From: Gonatopus flavifemur
Lineage: Eukaryota > Arthropoda > Insecta > Hymenoptera > Dryinidae
Reading direction: 5' to 3'
Assembly (NCBI GenBank): GCA_018340375.1
Contig: JAFFJZ010000016.1
Coordinates: 3,603,372-3,667,371 of the forward strand
DNA length: 64,000 nucleotides
Positions 10,699-20,626 of this stretch are shown here, piece by piece; the stretch's first letter is position 1, and the number at the start of each line of letters is the position of its first letter. The notes under the pieces were generated by a model. That model was not told the origin of the DNA. It made no database searches and worked only from the letters and a program-made list of their open reading frames with translations. The translations under genes were made by a program, and so were the position numbers.

Positions 10699-11992
10699 CG
10701 AGGGTGGATTGATAAGTTTCCGGCCTGACCAAGAGATGGCGCCACTAGGCCTACCTTGAGGTGGCGTTCTATAGTACCATCCTTAGATAGCTTGTAGCTA
10801 TAGTTTCAGTCCGATCGCCATGTTAGTTTAGTTTTGAGAGCACGCTGACCAAGACGCCTCTGTGTTTTTCGTAAAAATGGAAAAGCTGGAAAATCGTGCT
10901 GTCATCAAATACTTTTATTTGAAGGGGTTAACGCCGAAGGAAATTAAAGAAGAGATGGACTCAACACTGGGGACATCCTCCCCATCATATTCAACCGTTA
11001 AGCAGTGGGTTTCCGAGTTTAAAAAGGGTCGTGTGAGCACCTCTGATGAGCCTCGCTCAGGACGCCCCATTGAGGTCACAACTCCAGATATGATCGAAAA
11101 AATCCATCAAATAGTGCTGAAAGATCGCAGATTAAAAGTTCGTGAGATAGCTGAGACCTGTAAGATGTCATATGAACGTGTACAAAATATTTTGCACCAA
11201 CATTTGTATATGGAAAAGCTCTGTGCAAGATGGGTGCCGCGTTTGCTAACAGTCGACCAAAAATTGATTCGAAAGAACATTTCTACGGCCAATTTGGCGT
11301 TGTATAAACGTAATCCAAGCGAATTTTTGCGTCGATTCGTAACCGTTGACGAAACTTGGGTCCACCACTACACTCCTGAAACCAAAGAACAGTCTAAACA
11401 GTGGATTGGACCAGGGGAACCAACTCCAAAGAAGGCAAAAACAATTTTTTCGGCGAACAAGGTTATGGCTACTGTTTTTTGGGATGCAAGAGGTATCATA
11501 TACATTGATTACCTTGAAAAGGGTAAAACTATCACTGGTCAATACTACGCAGACTTATTGCAACGTTTGAGCCACGAAGTGAAAATTAAACGACCTCATC
11601 TGGCGAAGAAAAAAATCTTGTTTCATCACGATAACGCACCAGCGCACACGTCAATCGTTGCGATGGCTAAAATCAACGATCTGAAGTTTGAATTAATGCC
11701 GCACCCTCCCTACTCTCCAGACCTAGCCCCGAGTGACTATTATCTGTTTCCTAACCTCAAAAAATGGCTTGGCGGTAAGAGATTTGCGGACAATGAAGAA
11801 GTAATCGAAGCTGTGAATGGGTATTTTGAGGAGCTTGACGAATCAGTCTATAGAGATGGCATTACTAGACTAGAACACCGCTATGAGAAATGTATCAGCC
11901 TTGGAGGAGATTATGTTGAGAAATAAAAAAAAAAAAATTCTTAAAAACGTTGTTTTTCTTGGTCAGGCCGGAAACTTATCAATCCACCTTCA
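10699..11992 (+). mobile_element. full-length irritans-like mariner, copy 1
   Basis: 1294 bp flanked by TA (10697-10698, 11993-11994). The inverted repeats begin CGAGGGTGGATTGATAAGTT and extend about 36 bp; the right end has two mismatches. The GATTGATAAGTTTCCGG core resembles irritans-subfamily ends. It carries an uninterrupted transposase. A second copy at 25186-26479 has the same length and differs at about 15 positions by my count, roughly 98.8% identity, which implies recent movement. Confidence 0.95.
10877..11926 (+). CDS. mariner transposase, apparently intact
   Basis: A cut-and-paste DD34D transposase of 349 residues, normal for mariner. I take the ATG at 10877 ([17 protein letters not shown]); the frame is open upstream but without another ATG nearby. 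Two helix-turn-helix parts cover roughly residues 1-110, then the linker motif WVPRLLT (usual WVPHEL), the first Asp in [12 protein letters not shown], the second in FHHDNAPAH, and the third in PPYSPDLAPSDYYLF. From HHD to APSD there are 34 intervening residues, as expected. The C-terminus is GDYVEK. It acts in the nucleus on its own terminal repeats and inserts at TA. No stop or frameshift is visible, so it could still be functional, although the linker motif differs from the consensus. Confidence 0.93.
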   Translation: MEKLENRAVIKYFYLKGLTPKEIKEEMDSTLGTSSPSYSTVKQWVSEFKKGRVSTSDEPRSGRPIEVTTPDMIEKIHQIVLKDRRLKVREIAETCKMSYERVQNILHQHLYMEKLCARWVPRLLTVDQKLIRKNISTANLALYKRNPSEFLRRFVTVDETWVHHYTPETKEQSKQWIGPGEPTPKKAKTIFSANKVMATVFWDARGIIYIDYLEKGKTITGQYYADLLQRLSHEVKIKRPHLAKKKILFHHDNAPAHTSIVAMAKINDLKFELMPHPPYSPDLAPSDYYLFPNLKKWLGGKRFADNEEVIEAVNGYFEELDESVYRDGITRLEHRYEKCISLGGDYVEK

Positions 11993-12559
11993 TATGTGGC
12001 TATTAGAAATATTAAATGCTTACTATTCACCATTTTTATCATTCGAACAATTAGTTACAAATTCATTTAACATTTTTTACGTTGTGTAATTCCATTCACC
12101 TCAACAATCCTATTCGATAGTTTTTTCTTGCAGTTGGTCCCTTTGTCACAAAATGTGATGTATAAAAAACATTTTTTGACTTCTGTCCTTCAGCAAGTCT
12201 TTCATCATGAGGAAAATTGATTATCGGACCCTGCTTATAAACTTCTTATAAAAAAAAAAATTAAATTTTCTTCAGATAAAATGAACAGTACAATAAAAAA
12301 TAACTCCTTTATAAATGATTCCTACACTCAAGGAGATACTAGCACCGTGGTCTTAGCCAAATCGTTCATTTCAAACTATTCAAAAATGGCTTTATACAAT
12401 CAAAATACCGCTTTGTACAACAATTCTTCAGAGCATATAAAATTGCCAAACAGAGCGATATTTTAATTTTATTGGAAAATTTCCGAGTAGTTTGGAATAA
12501 ACAATGTGGCTCGTCTCATAGCACTAGTATCCCTTCAAGCCAGCCACTGGTCATAGACC
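11993..12559. other. no gene recognised
   Basis: AT-rich sequence after the mariner. A 61-codon frame at 12281-12466 lacks any recognisable feature. Confidence 0.45.
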
Positions 12560-12776
12560 ACTAGCCATTTTGTATTAGCCAGTTTTTGTTGAAAATTACC
12601 ATATTATAAATTTTTACGAACAAAATTTCTGAAGATTCTCTACGCCTCAAAGAATCAGTAGAAACTGGAGGCTTCCGAAGTAGGTGATCCGAATCAGCTA
12701 CTTCAGAAGCCTCCACCCAGTTTGGAAGATTTTATTCAATAGTTTTCGAATAAACTGGCCAATACGGAATAACTAG
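12560..12776. repeat. small foldback repeat
   Basis: CTAGCCATTTTGTATTAGCC at the left pairs with a diverged reverse complement ending near 12776. Inside, GGAGGCTTCCGAAGTAG at about 12667 pairs with CTACTTCAGAAGCCTCC at about 12699. Non-coding. A separate, weaker inverted pair lies at 12975-13030 and 13085-13135 (CTCCTTTCC against GGAGAAAGGAG). Confidence 0.5.
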
Positions 12777-13174
12777 CGTCTCTTGCTATCTTTTGATTTC
12801 AGCTCTTTCTAATCAATGTTGCGAGTCACCAATGCTAGTATTCCCTCAAGAGGATAGGTATCAGAGTTACTATTCAAGCGCGTTTTTCTTCGTACCAAAA
12901 TACATAGAACTGAATTCATAAACAAAGTTAAGCAAAGAACTGTATGTGCTGTCTGGGTAGGACTCGGACACATTCCGAATCGAAATTCAAAACCTCCTTT
13001 CCCCCCAACTATGGAAGGTAAGGGAATTTGTACCATTTTTACGGGAAAAGGAAGAGCTTTATCGTTCTCCTTTACCTCTCAAAGTGGTGCGAATTTCCTG
13101 GTCTTTCATAGGTAGGGAGAAAGGAGATTTTGGGTTTCTGTTGGAAAAGAAATATTTTTGTAATTTGATTTATA

Positions 13175-13737
13175 CAAGGTGTCCCAGAATTCGTGAACCG
13201 GATTCCACAGGTATATTCTGCAGCCAAAATGCAATAATTTCCCGTTTGAAGAAAATTTTTTCGAGTTTTGAAGATATAATCATTTTTAGATTTTTTTCAA
13301 ATCCAAATCATTCAAAAACACTGTATGCTACATACTTGAGCTTAACACCATTCGCTAAGTTGGAAAACGGCGGATTTGTGGTTAAAAAATCAGACTATTT
13401 TATCATTGATAGTTCCGGAGCTATAGCGATTTGAAGTTGCTGAATTCTGATTGGCTGAGAGCTGAAAGATTTCAGATCGCTATAGCTCCGAAACTATCAA
13501 TGATAAAATAGTTTAATTTTTTTCCACAGATCCGCCGTTTTCCAACTTAGCGAATGGCATTGATCTCAAGTATGTAGCATACAGTGCCTTTGAATGATGT
13601 ACATTTGAACAAAAATCCAAAAATGCTCATATCTCCAAAACTAAGCGTCAAAAAAATTTTTTTCAAATGAGAAATTATTGCATTTTGGCTGCAGAATACA
13701 CCTGTAAAATCCGATTCGCGAATTCTGGGACCCCCTG
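13175..13737. repeat. 563-bp near-palindromic foldback element
   Basis: It starts CAAGGTGTCCCAGAATTCG and ends with the diverged reverse complement, flanked by TA (13173-13174, 13738-13739). Both arms contain CTGCAGCCAAAATGCAATAA, CGCTAAGTTGGAAAACGGCG-like and ATCGCTATAGCTCC blocks in mirror order, leaving a loop of only about 45 bp near 13450. The TA flanks and GGTGTCCCA start suggest a Tc1/mariner-type non-autonomous element. Open frames inside are by-products of the palindrome. Confidence 0.8.
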
Positions 13738-14279
13738 TATTTTATCAATATGCTTATTGTTCCAATAGCCGTTTAAGTGAATTGATAGAAGATATTTCAG
13801 AACAAAAAGATATGCATTGGAATAAGAGAAATATTTCTTGACCGCTGTTGAGAGAATTGTACTGAATTAAGATAAAAAGTCAAGGTTACTCCAACATTTG
13901 GCTCTTGTTTCATAGCCATGAGAAGTATCCGGAAAACATAGGTAATACACCTGAAAAAAACTACCCGGGAAATTCTAAATTTTCCACCCGGGAATTTGAC
14001 CCAAGCCTTATACTCGACACCCTGGAACGGTGTATGCCTCGAATCTGGCGGCACTGGAATCCTGCGTGCCGCAGCAGCGCTATGAACTCGAGACTATCAC
14101 GTGACTTGTGCGACCAATCAAAATAAACCTTGCGTACTTCAACAAACCAGGCGCCTTGAACTGATTAGTTTCAATAACAGAAATCGGCACTTACAATGAT
14201 TCGAGAAAATCGTCTAGAATGATTTGATAATGATATCAAGTATTCCTAATCTGTAATTACGACATGATGTTTGAATAAT
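13738..14279. other. probable 3' untranslated/LTR side of the BEL element
   Basis: This lies directly downstream of the BEL polyprotein stop on the minus strand, where a polypurine tract and 3' LTR would be expected. I cannot pair it with a second LTR, so the border is undefined. A short ACCCGGGAAATT inverted motif occurs near 13965-13995. Confidence 0.3.
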
Positions 14280-14561
14280 TCACATATCGAATAGTAGCAG
14301 TAATAATTTTCTTACAGAACGTTTAAATCTGCCCTTAACAGTTTTAACAGTAACAGTTCTTATAATATGATCTTGACCAGCATGAATTGTTATGATTCTA
14401 CCTAATGGCCAGTGCATAGTAGGGACATTGTCCTCCATCACAATAACCAGTTTGCCTTTCTGTAGATCATCAGGTTTAGCACTATGCCATTTTTTCCATA
14501 CAGTCAGTTCGGGCAGGTATTCTTTACGCCAACGCACCCAGAAATGTTATCTTAATTGTTG
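14280..14561 (-). pseudogene. BEL pol C-terminal domain (DUF5641-like)
   Basis: The minus-strand frame reads RWRKEYLPELTVWKKWH, LQKGKLVIVMEDNVP, WPLGRIITIHAGQDHIIRTV and the ending KTVKGRFKRSVRKL. The W-x-LGR-I and G-x-D-x-x-x-RTVxVKT pattern is the conserved domain after BEL/Pao integrase, following the catalytic core. Its N-terminal link to the integrase is frameshifted. Confidence 0.85.
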
Positions 14562-14799
14562 AGCATGTTGCCAACTCAATAATCTACCAACAGGAGAATC
14601 GATGAAGCAATGTTCTGGAGTAGCAATCAATGCTTCACCTTTGATAAAGTGTCCGTGGGTGATAGCTGTCAAGTCATTTTGATCCGACGACATTTTGGTT
14701 AATTCGGAAAATTGAGAATCGCTTCAATCTCATTTACATAAGTACGTAAAGCTCTATAATCGAGAACATTATTACACACGATACGCACTCAGTGATGTT

Positions 14800-15698
14800 T
14801 GAAACAACGGACTTCAGACTCCCATTAACCGCCGAAATGCGGTGAACGGGGTGGTATAAAGTGCCAGTTGAGATTTTCAGTTGTGGCAAAGTAATTAACT
14901 CCTTGAGTGTGTTCTTCTGAAAATAAAAACGCATAAATGTCATTCATTTCGTTCTCCGCTCCGTCAATATTGGTAGCGTTATCGCAATGAATATCAGAGC
15001 TACGCCCTCTACGTGGAAAAAATCTTTTTAAACAAGCGATGAATGACTCAGTAGTAAGGTCACTTAGGATTTCTAGGTGCACGGCTCGTGTGGCGAAGCA
15101 GACGAAGACGGCAACAAAACTTTGATTTTGCCACGGTTTCGGAAGCGCTTTCCTCTAATATAAAATGGACCGCAGAAATCTACACTGCATTTCAGAAAAG
15201 TTCGACTGTATACAACACGATCTTTTGGAAGATCACTCATAATATAATTGCAAGGTCTAGATTGAGCCCGTTTACATATAACGCACTTATATATGACGCT
15301 TTTAATTATAGATGGGGCATTTATAATCTAATAAGTCAATCTGAGAGAATTCAACATTGATTGAATCCCCGTATGCAAATTTTCAACATGTTCGTTAAGA
15401 ATTATCAGTTCGGTGATAATATGCTTTTTAGGGAATAACATTGGATGTTATTGTGAATATTTCATGTTGGGGTGTCCATGTCTTCCACCAACACGGAGTA
15501 TATCTTCTGCATTGACAAAAGGATTAAGAGGTGTCTAAGAACCCTCGGCGGACCTGTTGGATTCCAATGTTATTATGGTATCAGAGAATCCTTCTGATTC
15601 TACGCGTGGTATGATACCGTCATGTGCTGCTTGGAGTTCTAATGTGGATAATTCTCCAGTCCGTTTCTCAGCGTGAATGGCGTTATATCGAAACTCAA
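14800..15698 (-). pseudogene. BEL integrase relic
   Basis: From 15698 downward the text reads EFRYNAIHAEKRTGELSTLE, FSDTIITLESN, then in another frame LNPFVNAEDILRVGGR and HVENLHTGIQS (zinc-binding H2C2 region), and finally from 15082 HLEILSDLTTESFIACLKRF, SDIHCDNATNIDGA and HFIPPRSPHFGG, the integrase core with the Asp of HCDNATN. At least four stops or frameshifts are present. The upstream junction with the RNase H block is at 31433, across element B. Confidence 0.82.
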
Positions 15699-15903
15699 GT
15701 GCGAAGTGCCGATTGGCTGGATCTCTCAAATGATAAAAGTGGGTTTCACATTAAGGATGGGCGATGTTACATCGATTATTGCAACATCGATGCTTTTTTT
15801 ACACGATGTTTTTGAAAACCGATACATCGATATATCGATACTTTTACATGAAACCATTGGAAAATTTATTGGATGTTTGACTTGACACACAAGCTACGTA
15901 AAC

Positions 15904-16365
15904 GTGAACCTAACGAATGAGAGACTGCGTAAAGTAATAAGAAAAATGAATAATGAGATAGATTTTGAACTAAGCGACAATCAGAACGAGGCGCCAGTCG
16001 ATGAACATGTTTCGTGTGATGAATCTGCTGCTGATTTGAAGTTTTGGGCGATTCATAAGAGTATTGTTGCAGTCCAAGCCGGACTAAGAGATCCTGATGG
16101 AGAAAACGTCGAGTTAAAACAATTTTCAAGCCAATCCGTGGTAGAAAGATCGGCTGATCCGCTTCAATATTGGAATAAGATAAAAAACGCATACCCCAAA
16201 TTATACCCAATTGCGATGTGATATCTCTCAATCGTAGCCACTTCTGTTCCAGCTGAAGGCTTGTTTTTGAAAGCAGGAGTCGTGAAAAACCAATTGAGAA
16301 ACAGATCAACAGGAAAAAGATTGTCAAAACTTTTATTCCTCGGTTCTTTAAATGAGGAAATGTAG
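15904..16365 (+). pseudogene. hAT transposase C-terminal part
   Basis: The frame reads DPLQYWNKIKNAYPKLYPIA, one TGA, then YLSIVATSVPAEGLF, AGVVKNQLRNRSTGKRL and LLFLGSLNEEM before TAG at 16363-16365. The W-P-L...A.YLS..A.SVP.E..FS..G pattern is the hAT dimerisation domain (ZBED-like transposases). The N-terminal BED finger and the RNase H-like core are gone. Confidence 0.85.
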
Positions 16366-16446
16366 AATTCAACATAAGATTACATAACATGAGAAGACAT
16401 ACAGTACATGAATGTGAAGACATAAATTTTCACTTTTGATACATAT

Positions 16447-16930
16447 GAGTAATTCCACATCAACTGGGACAGGTACGAAACCTCATGTCTTCAGAAACAC
16501 CCGAGTTTTTTTTCACCTGTTCCGTACTATCAAAAAATAACTGAATTTTTTTCAGATTTTTATAATGATTCTTTTGCTAGTTAAGGACGATCGAAAATTT
16601 CTGTAAATTGACAGACCGCTCCCATTCAACCATTAATATCTTTGGTTCTACTGAACTTACGGAATCCAGCTTCGGCTCATTTTAGAGCTCTCGAATTGTA
16701 CTTTTGTCATAAATTTTCCACATTCTACGCAAGTTGAAAATTTGGTGATTGTTCAAACAATTTATTGATAAAATCAATTTTTAAGCAATTTTACACTCTC
16801 AGAAAATTTCGAAGAGAATATGAGCGCGTTCCTCGTTAAATTTTCTATAAAATATGTCAATTTCAAGTTGGAGCACGAATGGACAATCATGCGAAAACAA
16901 TAAATTCACTGCGCCTCCGGTGCCGCTGAT
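16447..16930 (+). repeat. left terminal inverted repeat of element A
   Basis: Pairs with 23765-24252. The outer 30 bp and the inner 380 bp match well; about 80 bp between them have diverged in both length and sequence. Confidence 0.75.
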
Positions 16931-17015
16931 GATATACGCACTGAGAGGATTATGTTAGGATACAAGGATTTAATTATAACCCATCAAATATCAAAGCCAT
17001 TTTCTTGAAACTACT

Positions 17016-18084
17016 TTATTCGCATATAGAAACTGTAGAAAATATCGTAACAGCTGAAAAACTTTTAACTTGTAACTTTTGTTTTGACACAGGTTTTACA
17101 CAGTGCAACGGAAGTGTTGCACGTACGGTGTTCACTCTTTCAAATGGAGCTTGTAGGATCATCATTTCTGCATGGTACTCTTCATTTGTGAAACAACAAA
17201 TTTTGATATTTGTGATGTTCCTATTATTTTCAATTCATCCATAGAACTTTCTCGGTGTGTTGATAGGATCCTGATGGGGTTCCATGCTCGCTTTGACAAC
17301 TAATCTTTCGAGTGTCCCTCCAATGCCGTCACATGGACCCTTCCCATGCAGTGATGCCAGATTCGAGACCGAGACCGTTTTTACTCACCCCATTGACCGC
17401 TTCCCCTTTCTCCCACCATGCGGAATAAGTTGGGCGAGCGAGATAGTGATAGTCACTCTTTTTCTGTCGTTCACTCGACTTATTCCGCATGGTGGGAGAA
17501 AGGGGAAGCGGTCAATGGGGTGATTAAAAACGGTCTCGAATCTGGCATCACTGTTCCCATGTGCTGTTGCACAGAAATGCCATTCAGCTGGCACGCCAAA
17601 ATCTTCTTCATGGTCACAGAGGTTTATGAAATTTTTCTTGTTCTTATATTGAGCACTAGCTCCGTCTGAGAAATGAATTATTTTTCGCACATAACGAATC
17701 TTATTCTTCAAATATGTTATCAACTTTCGTTGAAAGAGGTGGACAGCAACTGTATCGTGCTTCAAGGATTCTGCGATCGCTACGAAATTTTTGTGTCTTA
17801 TCTCTCCATTTTCTTTGTAGTAAATAACAACCGGATGTAATGCCACTTGGTGGTTATTCCAGTGTATCCCCTGAACGGCATCTTGAATTACGAATGCGTA
17901 ATTTTCGGAAAAATCGCAGACAATTAGGCATCCTCCGGTTTTCAAACTATTTTTCCGCTCTACGAAAAACTACGATTGCTGTTCAGCAATGAATGCATGA
18001 GTGACCAATCCATCGAGCTTCACGCACAGCTTTTCCAAAGAATCCTGTACAGGTGCTTTCATCGTTTCCAAATTTGTTCGGTCG
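17016..18084 (-). pseudogene. putative transposase of element A, C-terminal half
   Basis: From 18084 downward: LETMKAPVQDSLEKLCVKLD, HAFIAEQQS, then a frame change and the core VCDFSENYAFVIQDAVQG, HWNNHQVALHPVVIYY, LKHDTVAVHLFQRKL, IIHFSDGASAQYKNKKNF, DHEEDFGVPAEWHFCATAHG. A hAT MITE splits the next motif; after it the text continues HGKGPCDGIGGTLERLVV, then one stop and FTNEEYHAEMM, ending at 17016-17018. The acidic residues in CDF, SDG and AEW are spaced like a DDE nuclease, which is my inference. I do not know an established family name. Confidence 0.7.
17349..17553. repeat. hAT-type MITE with CAGTGATGCCAG ends
   Basis: A 205-bp near-palindrome flanked by a perfect 8-bp duplication, TTCCCATG (17341-17348 and 17554-17561). 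Arms of about 80 bp start CAGTGATGCCAGATTCGAGA and include CCGCATGGTGGGAGAAAGG. Inserted exactly in the HGKGPC motif of element A's gene. The same CAGTGATGCCAG terminus occurs on element H. Confidence 0.92.
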
Positions 18085-18173
18085 CAAAGTGGGGCCAAAA
18101 CCCAAAAAGTTGGAAAAAATTATAAGGAGTTTTTAGAATTGCTTGGAAATTGGGACCAGGGGGTTTCGGGGAT

Positions 18174-18760
18174 CGCTGATTACGAATCCGTTGTCAAAAT
18201 TGCGAAAATCAAATTGGCGGATCCAATATGGCGGACAAAATTTCGAAAATTCATCGGATTTCTTTGAAACTCAGTTCCACATGGTTTTTCAGATTGCTAA
18301 TTACGAATCCGTTGTCAAAATTGCGAAATTCAAAATGGCGGATCCAATATGGCGGACGAAAATTCGACAATCCATCGAATTTCTTCAAAACTCAGTACCT
18401 GATAGTTTTTGGGGTTGTTCATCACGAATCCGCTGTCAAAATTGCGAAATTCAAAATGGTGGATCCAATATGGCAGACAAAATTTCGACAATTTATCGGA
18501 TTTCTTTGAAACTCAGTATCAAATAGTTTCTCAGGTTGCTGATTACGAATCCGTTGTCAAATGTGCGAAATTCAAAATGGCGAATCCAATATGGTGGACG
18601 AAAATTCGAAAATTCATCGAATTTCTTCGAAACTCAGTACCCGATATTTTTTGAGGTTGCTAATTACGCATCCGTTGTCAAAATTTCAAAATAAAAAACG
18701 GTAGATCCAATATGGTGCACAAAAATTCGAAAATTCATGAGATTTCCTTCAACGTCAGTA
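18174..18760 (+). repeat. tandem array, five units of about 122 bp
   Basis: Units start near 18174, 18296, 18417, 18538 and 18659, each with ATTACGAATCCGTTGTCAAA, GCGAAATTCAAAATGGCGGA, TCCAATATGGCGGAC and TTTGAAACTCAGTA. A further partial unit resumes after element F at 20629-20670, and reverse-orientation units lie at about 21270-21450. Open frames over this array are periodic by-products, not genes. Confidence 0.85.
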
Positions 18761-20626
18761 GGGGAGACCGGGGATAGTTGACTAAGTTTTCACACGAACA
18801 TTTATATCTTTGGCGTTTCAATAGCTGTTCATTCCGAAACCGTTGGATTCGTTGAACAGACTATCTAGCTATTGGAAATAATCAACAATAGTGTTAAAAT
18901 GACCCATGGTAGTGTTTTTTTATTCAATTTTCTGAAATGTTCACACTTAGTCAACCTACCCCATGTACGGGGTTAGTTGGCCATATACTTGGGATAAGTT
19001 GACTAATATGATAATTCAGTGTAATCATCAGGTAATTACAATACAGAAAACATATCAATTGCTATTGAGCCTTATATTTGGAAAAATTCAACAATATGAT
19101 CTTCGTCGATTTCAGAACTTTTGGATTTTTATCACAATTGCACGTAACCTTCGCCATAATTCTTTCATAAAACATTATAGTAATATCATATCAGTCTTTA
19201 CAAAATAAAAATATAGTTTTCGTCACAAAAATAAAAATCCTTACTTTTTTTATTGAATATTTTTAATCTTGATATAGGATCTTGATCTTGATAATCCTAT
19301 ATTCAATAATATTCATCGTATTATCAGTTTCATTACGTTTCATAAACATCTTTAAATAAAAAAATGAAAATAAATATGAAATTCAATTCTTCATCCATAA
19401 TAAATATCAGCTGCCTCCTTTAAATAATCGGCTAATGTCACTTCTCCCTCATCATTGAAAATTTGCCTGCTTTTCACATATCCCGCACTGCTCAGAGATA
19501 ATTCAGCTCTTGTAGAAGTTGGATTTTCTTCTAATTTTTTCTTCATTCCCTTCACATACCGATGTAGTGTTTTATAAGGGATATCATATTTTTTTGCAAT
19601 TGAATGGATACTTTTCTCATCAAAAATTACTTCTTGACAAGCTCTCTCTAAGATGTCTTTGGGTGTACCAGCACGTTCAGTCTTCCTTTTGTACGTTCTC
19701 ATTATCCTGTAACAATAACATTGGAATACAGTCTGATAGATCAGGCTAGATGAATTTTCCATGTCAATTCAATCTGGACTACTGTCCTAAGCGACACCGC
19801 AATGCACACACGTTTCTCTTTGTGTCAATATTTCATTCACACTACAGCTATTCATTGTCATTTCAAATATCATGTATTAAATGCAAAGATTAATCAATGA
19901 TTTAAACATATTTTATCACAAGTATCTATTATATGACTAATGAACATACCAAAATTATGCACTTGAAAAATTCTTGAAATCATGTATTCAAGGCAGATAT
20001 CTTCATGTATAAAGTATATGTTTTTACATGTTTTAACATATGTTGTATAAAGTATATGTACATGTGTAAAGTAAAATATATGTTTCATACGTAGTTATTA
20101 GGTACTGTTACGTTTCTGTCATATAAGAATATTCAAAAGAAAAATATGTATCCCATACGTATTTGCAATCCATAATGCAGTTCGGGGTTAGTTGACTGAC
20201 AAGTCATTCAGCCCATTAGATTAGTCAACCAACCCCGGAAAAAATTAGTCAACTCGCCCCGAAAGCCATTTTTGGATGCGGTCACGTGTGAAACCTAACC
20301 TACGAGACCAACTTGAAAGTAATGCTACATTATATGAAGAAAAACTATAAAACTAATATCTAGATACATAGAGGAGTCATTAATAATGAATATGTGCACA
20401 TGGCAACAAAAAATGTGAGAGAGTGAAATTTTACTTACGTGTCTGATAAATTAAAAATCTGTCCTCACTTAAGAACGACGTGTGATTGCGACTGCACGTT
20501 TAGGACAAACAAGCGGGATGCCAAGTACGATACTCAGCCTTGGTTACACGATGCAGCATAGCACCACCGACGAGATTTTGACCGTTAGTCTACTTACCCC
20601 TATAGCCAACTATCCCCGGTCTCCCC
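18761..20626 (-). mobile_element. element F: pogo-like, internally deleted
   Basis: Inverted repeats GGGGAGACCGGGGATAGTTG / reverse complement at 20626, flanked by TA (18759-18760 and 20627-20628). 1866 bp long. It encodes only a pipsqueak-type helix-turn-helix protein on the minus strand, with no DDE domain. Both ends carry several copies of a GGGGTTAGTTGACTA motif. Confidence 0.82.
19391..19762 (-). CDS. pipsqueak helix-turn-helix protein of element F (truncated transposase)
   Basis: A 123-codon frame; the likely functional start is the internal Met at 19702 (MRTYKRKTERAG), about 103 residues. RTYKRKTERAGTPKDILERA, DEKSIHSIAKKYDIPYKTLH and RYVKGMKKKL form the psq-type helix-turn-helix that binds DNA in pogo/Tigger/jerky-like transposases. 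The part after it (KSRQIFNDEGEVTLADYL) matches the start of the region preceding the DDE core, and the protein then stops at DIYYG. The catalytic domain is missing, so this could act only as a DNA-binding fragment, if expressed at all. It may be a deletion product rather than a gene. Confidence 0.7.
   Translation of the reverse strand: MENSSSLIYQTVFQCYCYRIMRTYKRKTERAGTPKDILERACQEVIFDEKSIHSIAKKYDIPYKTLHRYVKGMKKKLEENPTSTRAELSLSSAGYVKSRQIFNDEGEVTLADYLKEAADIYYG

Noticed and set aside
12281..12466. 61-codon Asn/Ser-rich frame
   Set aside because: Low complexity, no motif and AT-rich context.
18143..18654. Overlapping open frames of 81-127 codons with repeating SVVKIAKFKMADPIW pattern
   Set aside because: The repetition follows the 122-bp tandem array exactly and all three frames are open by turns, so it is non-coding array sequence.
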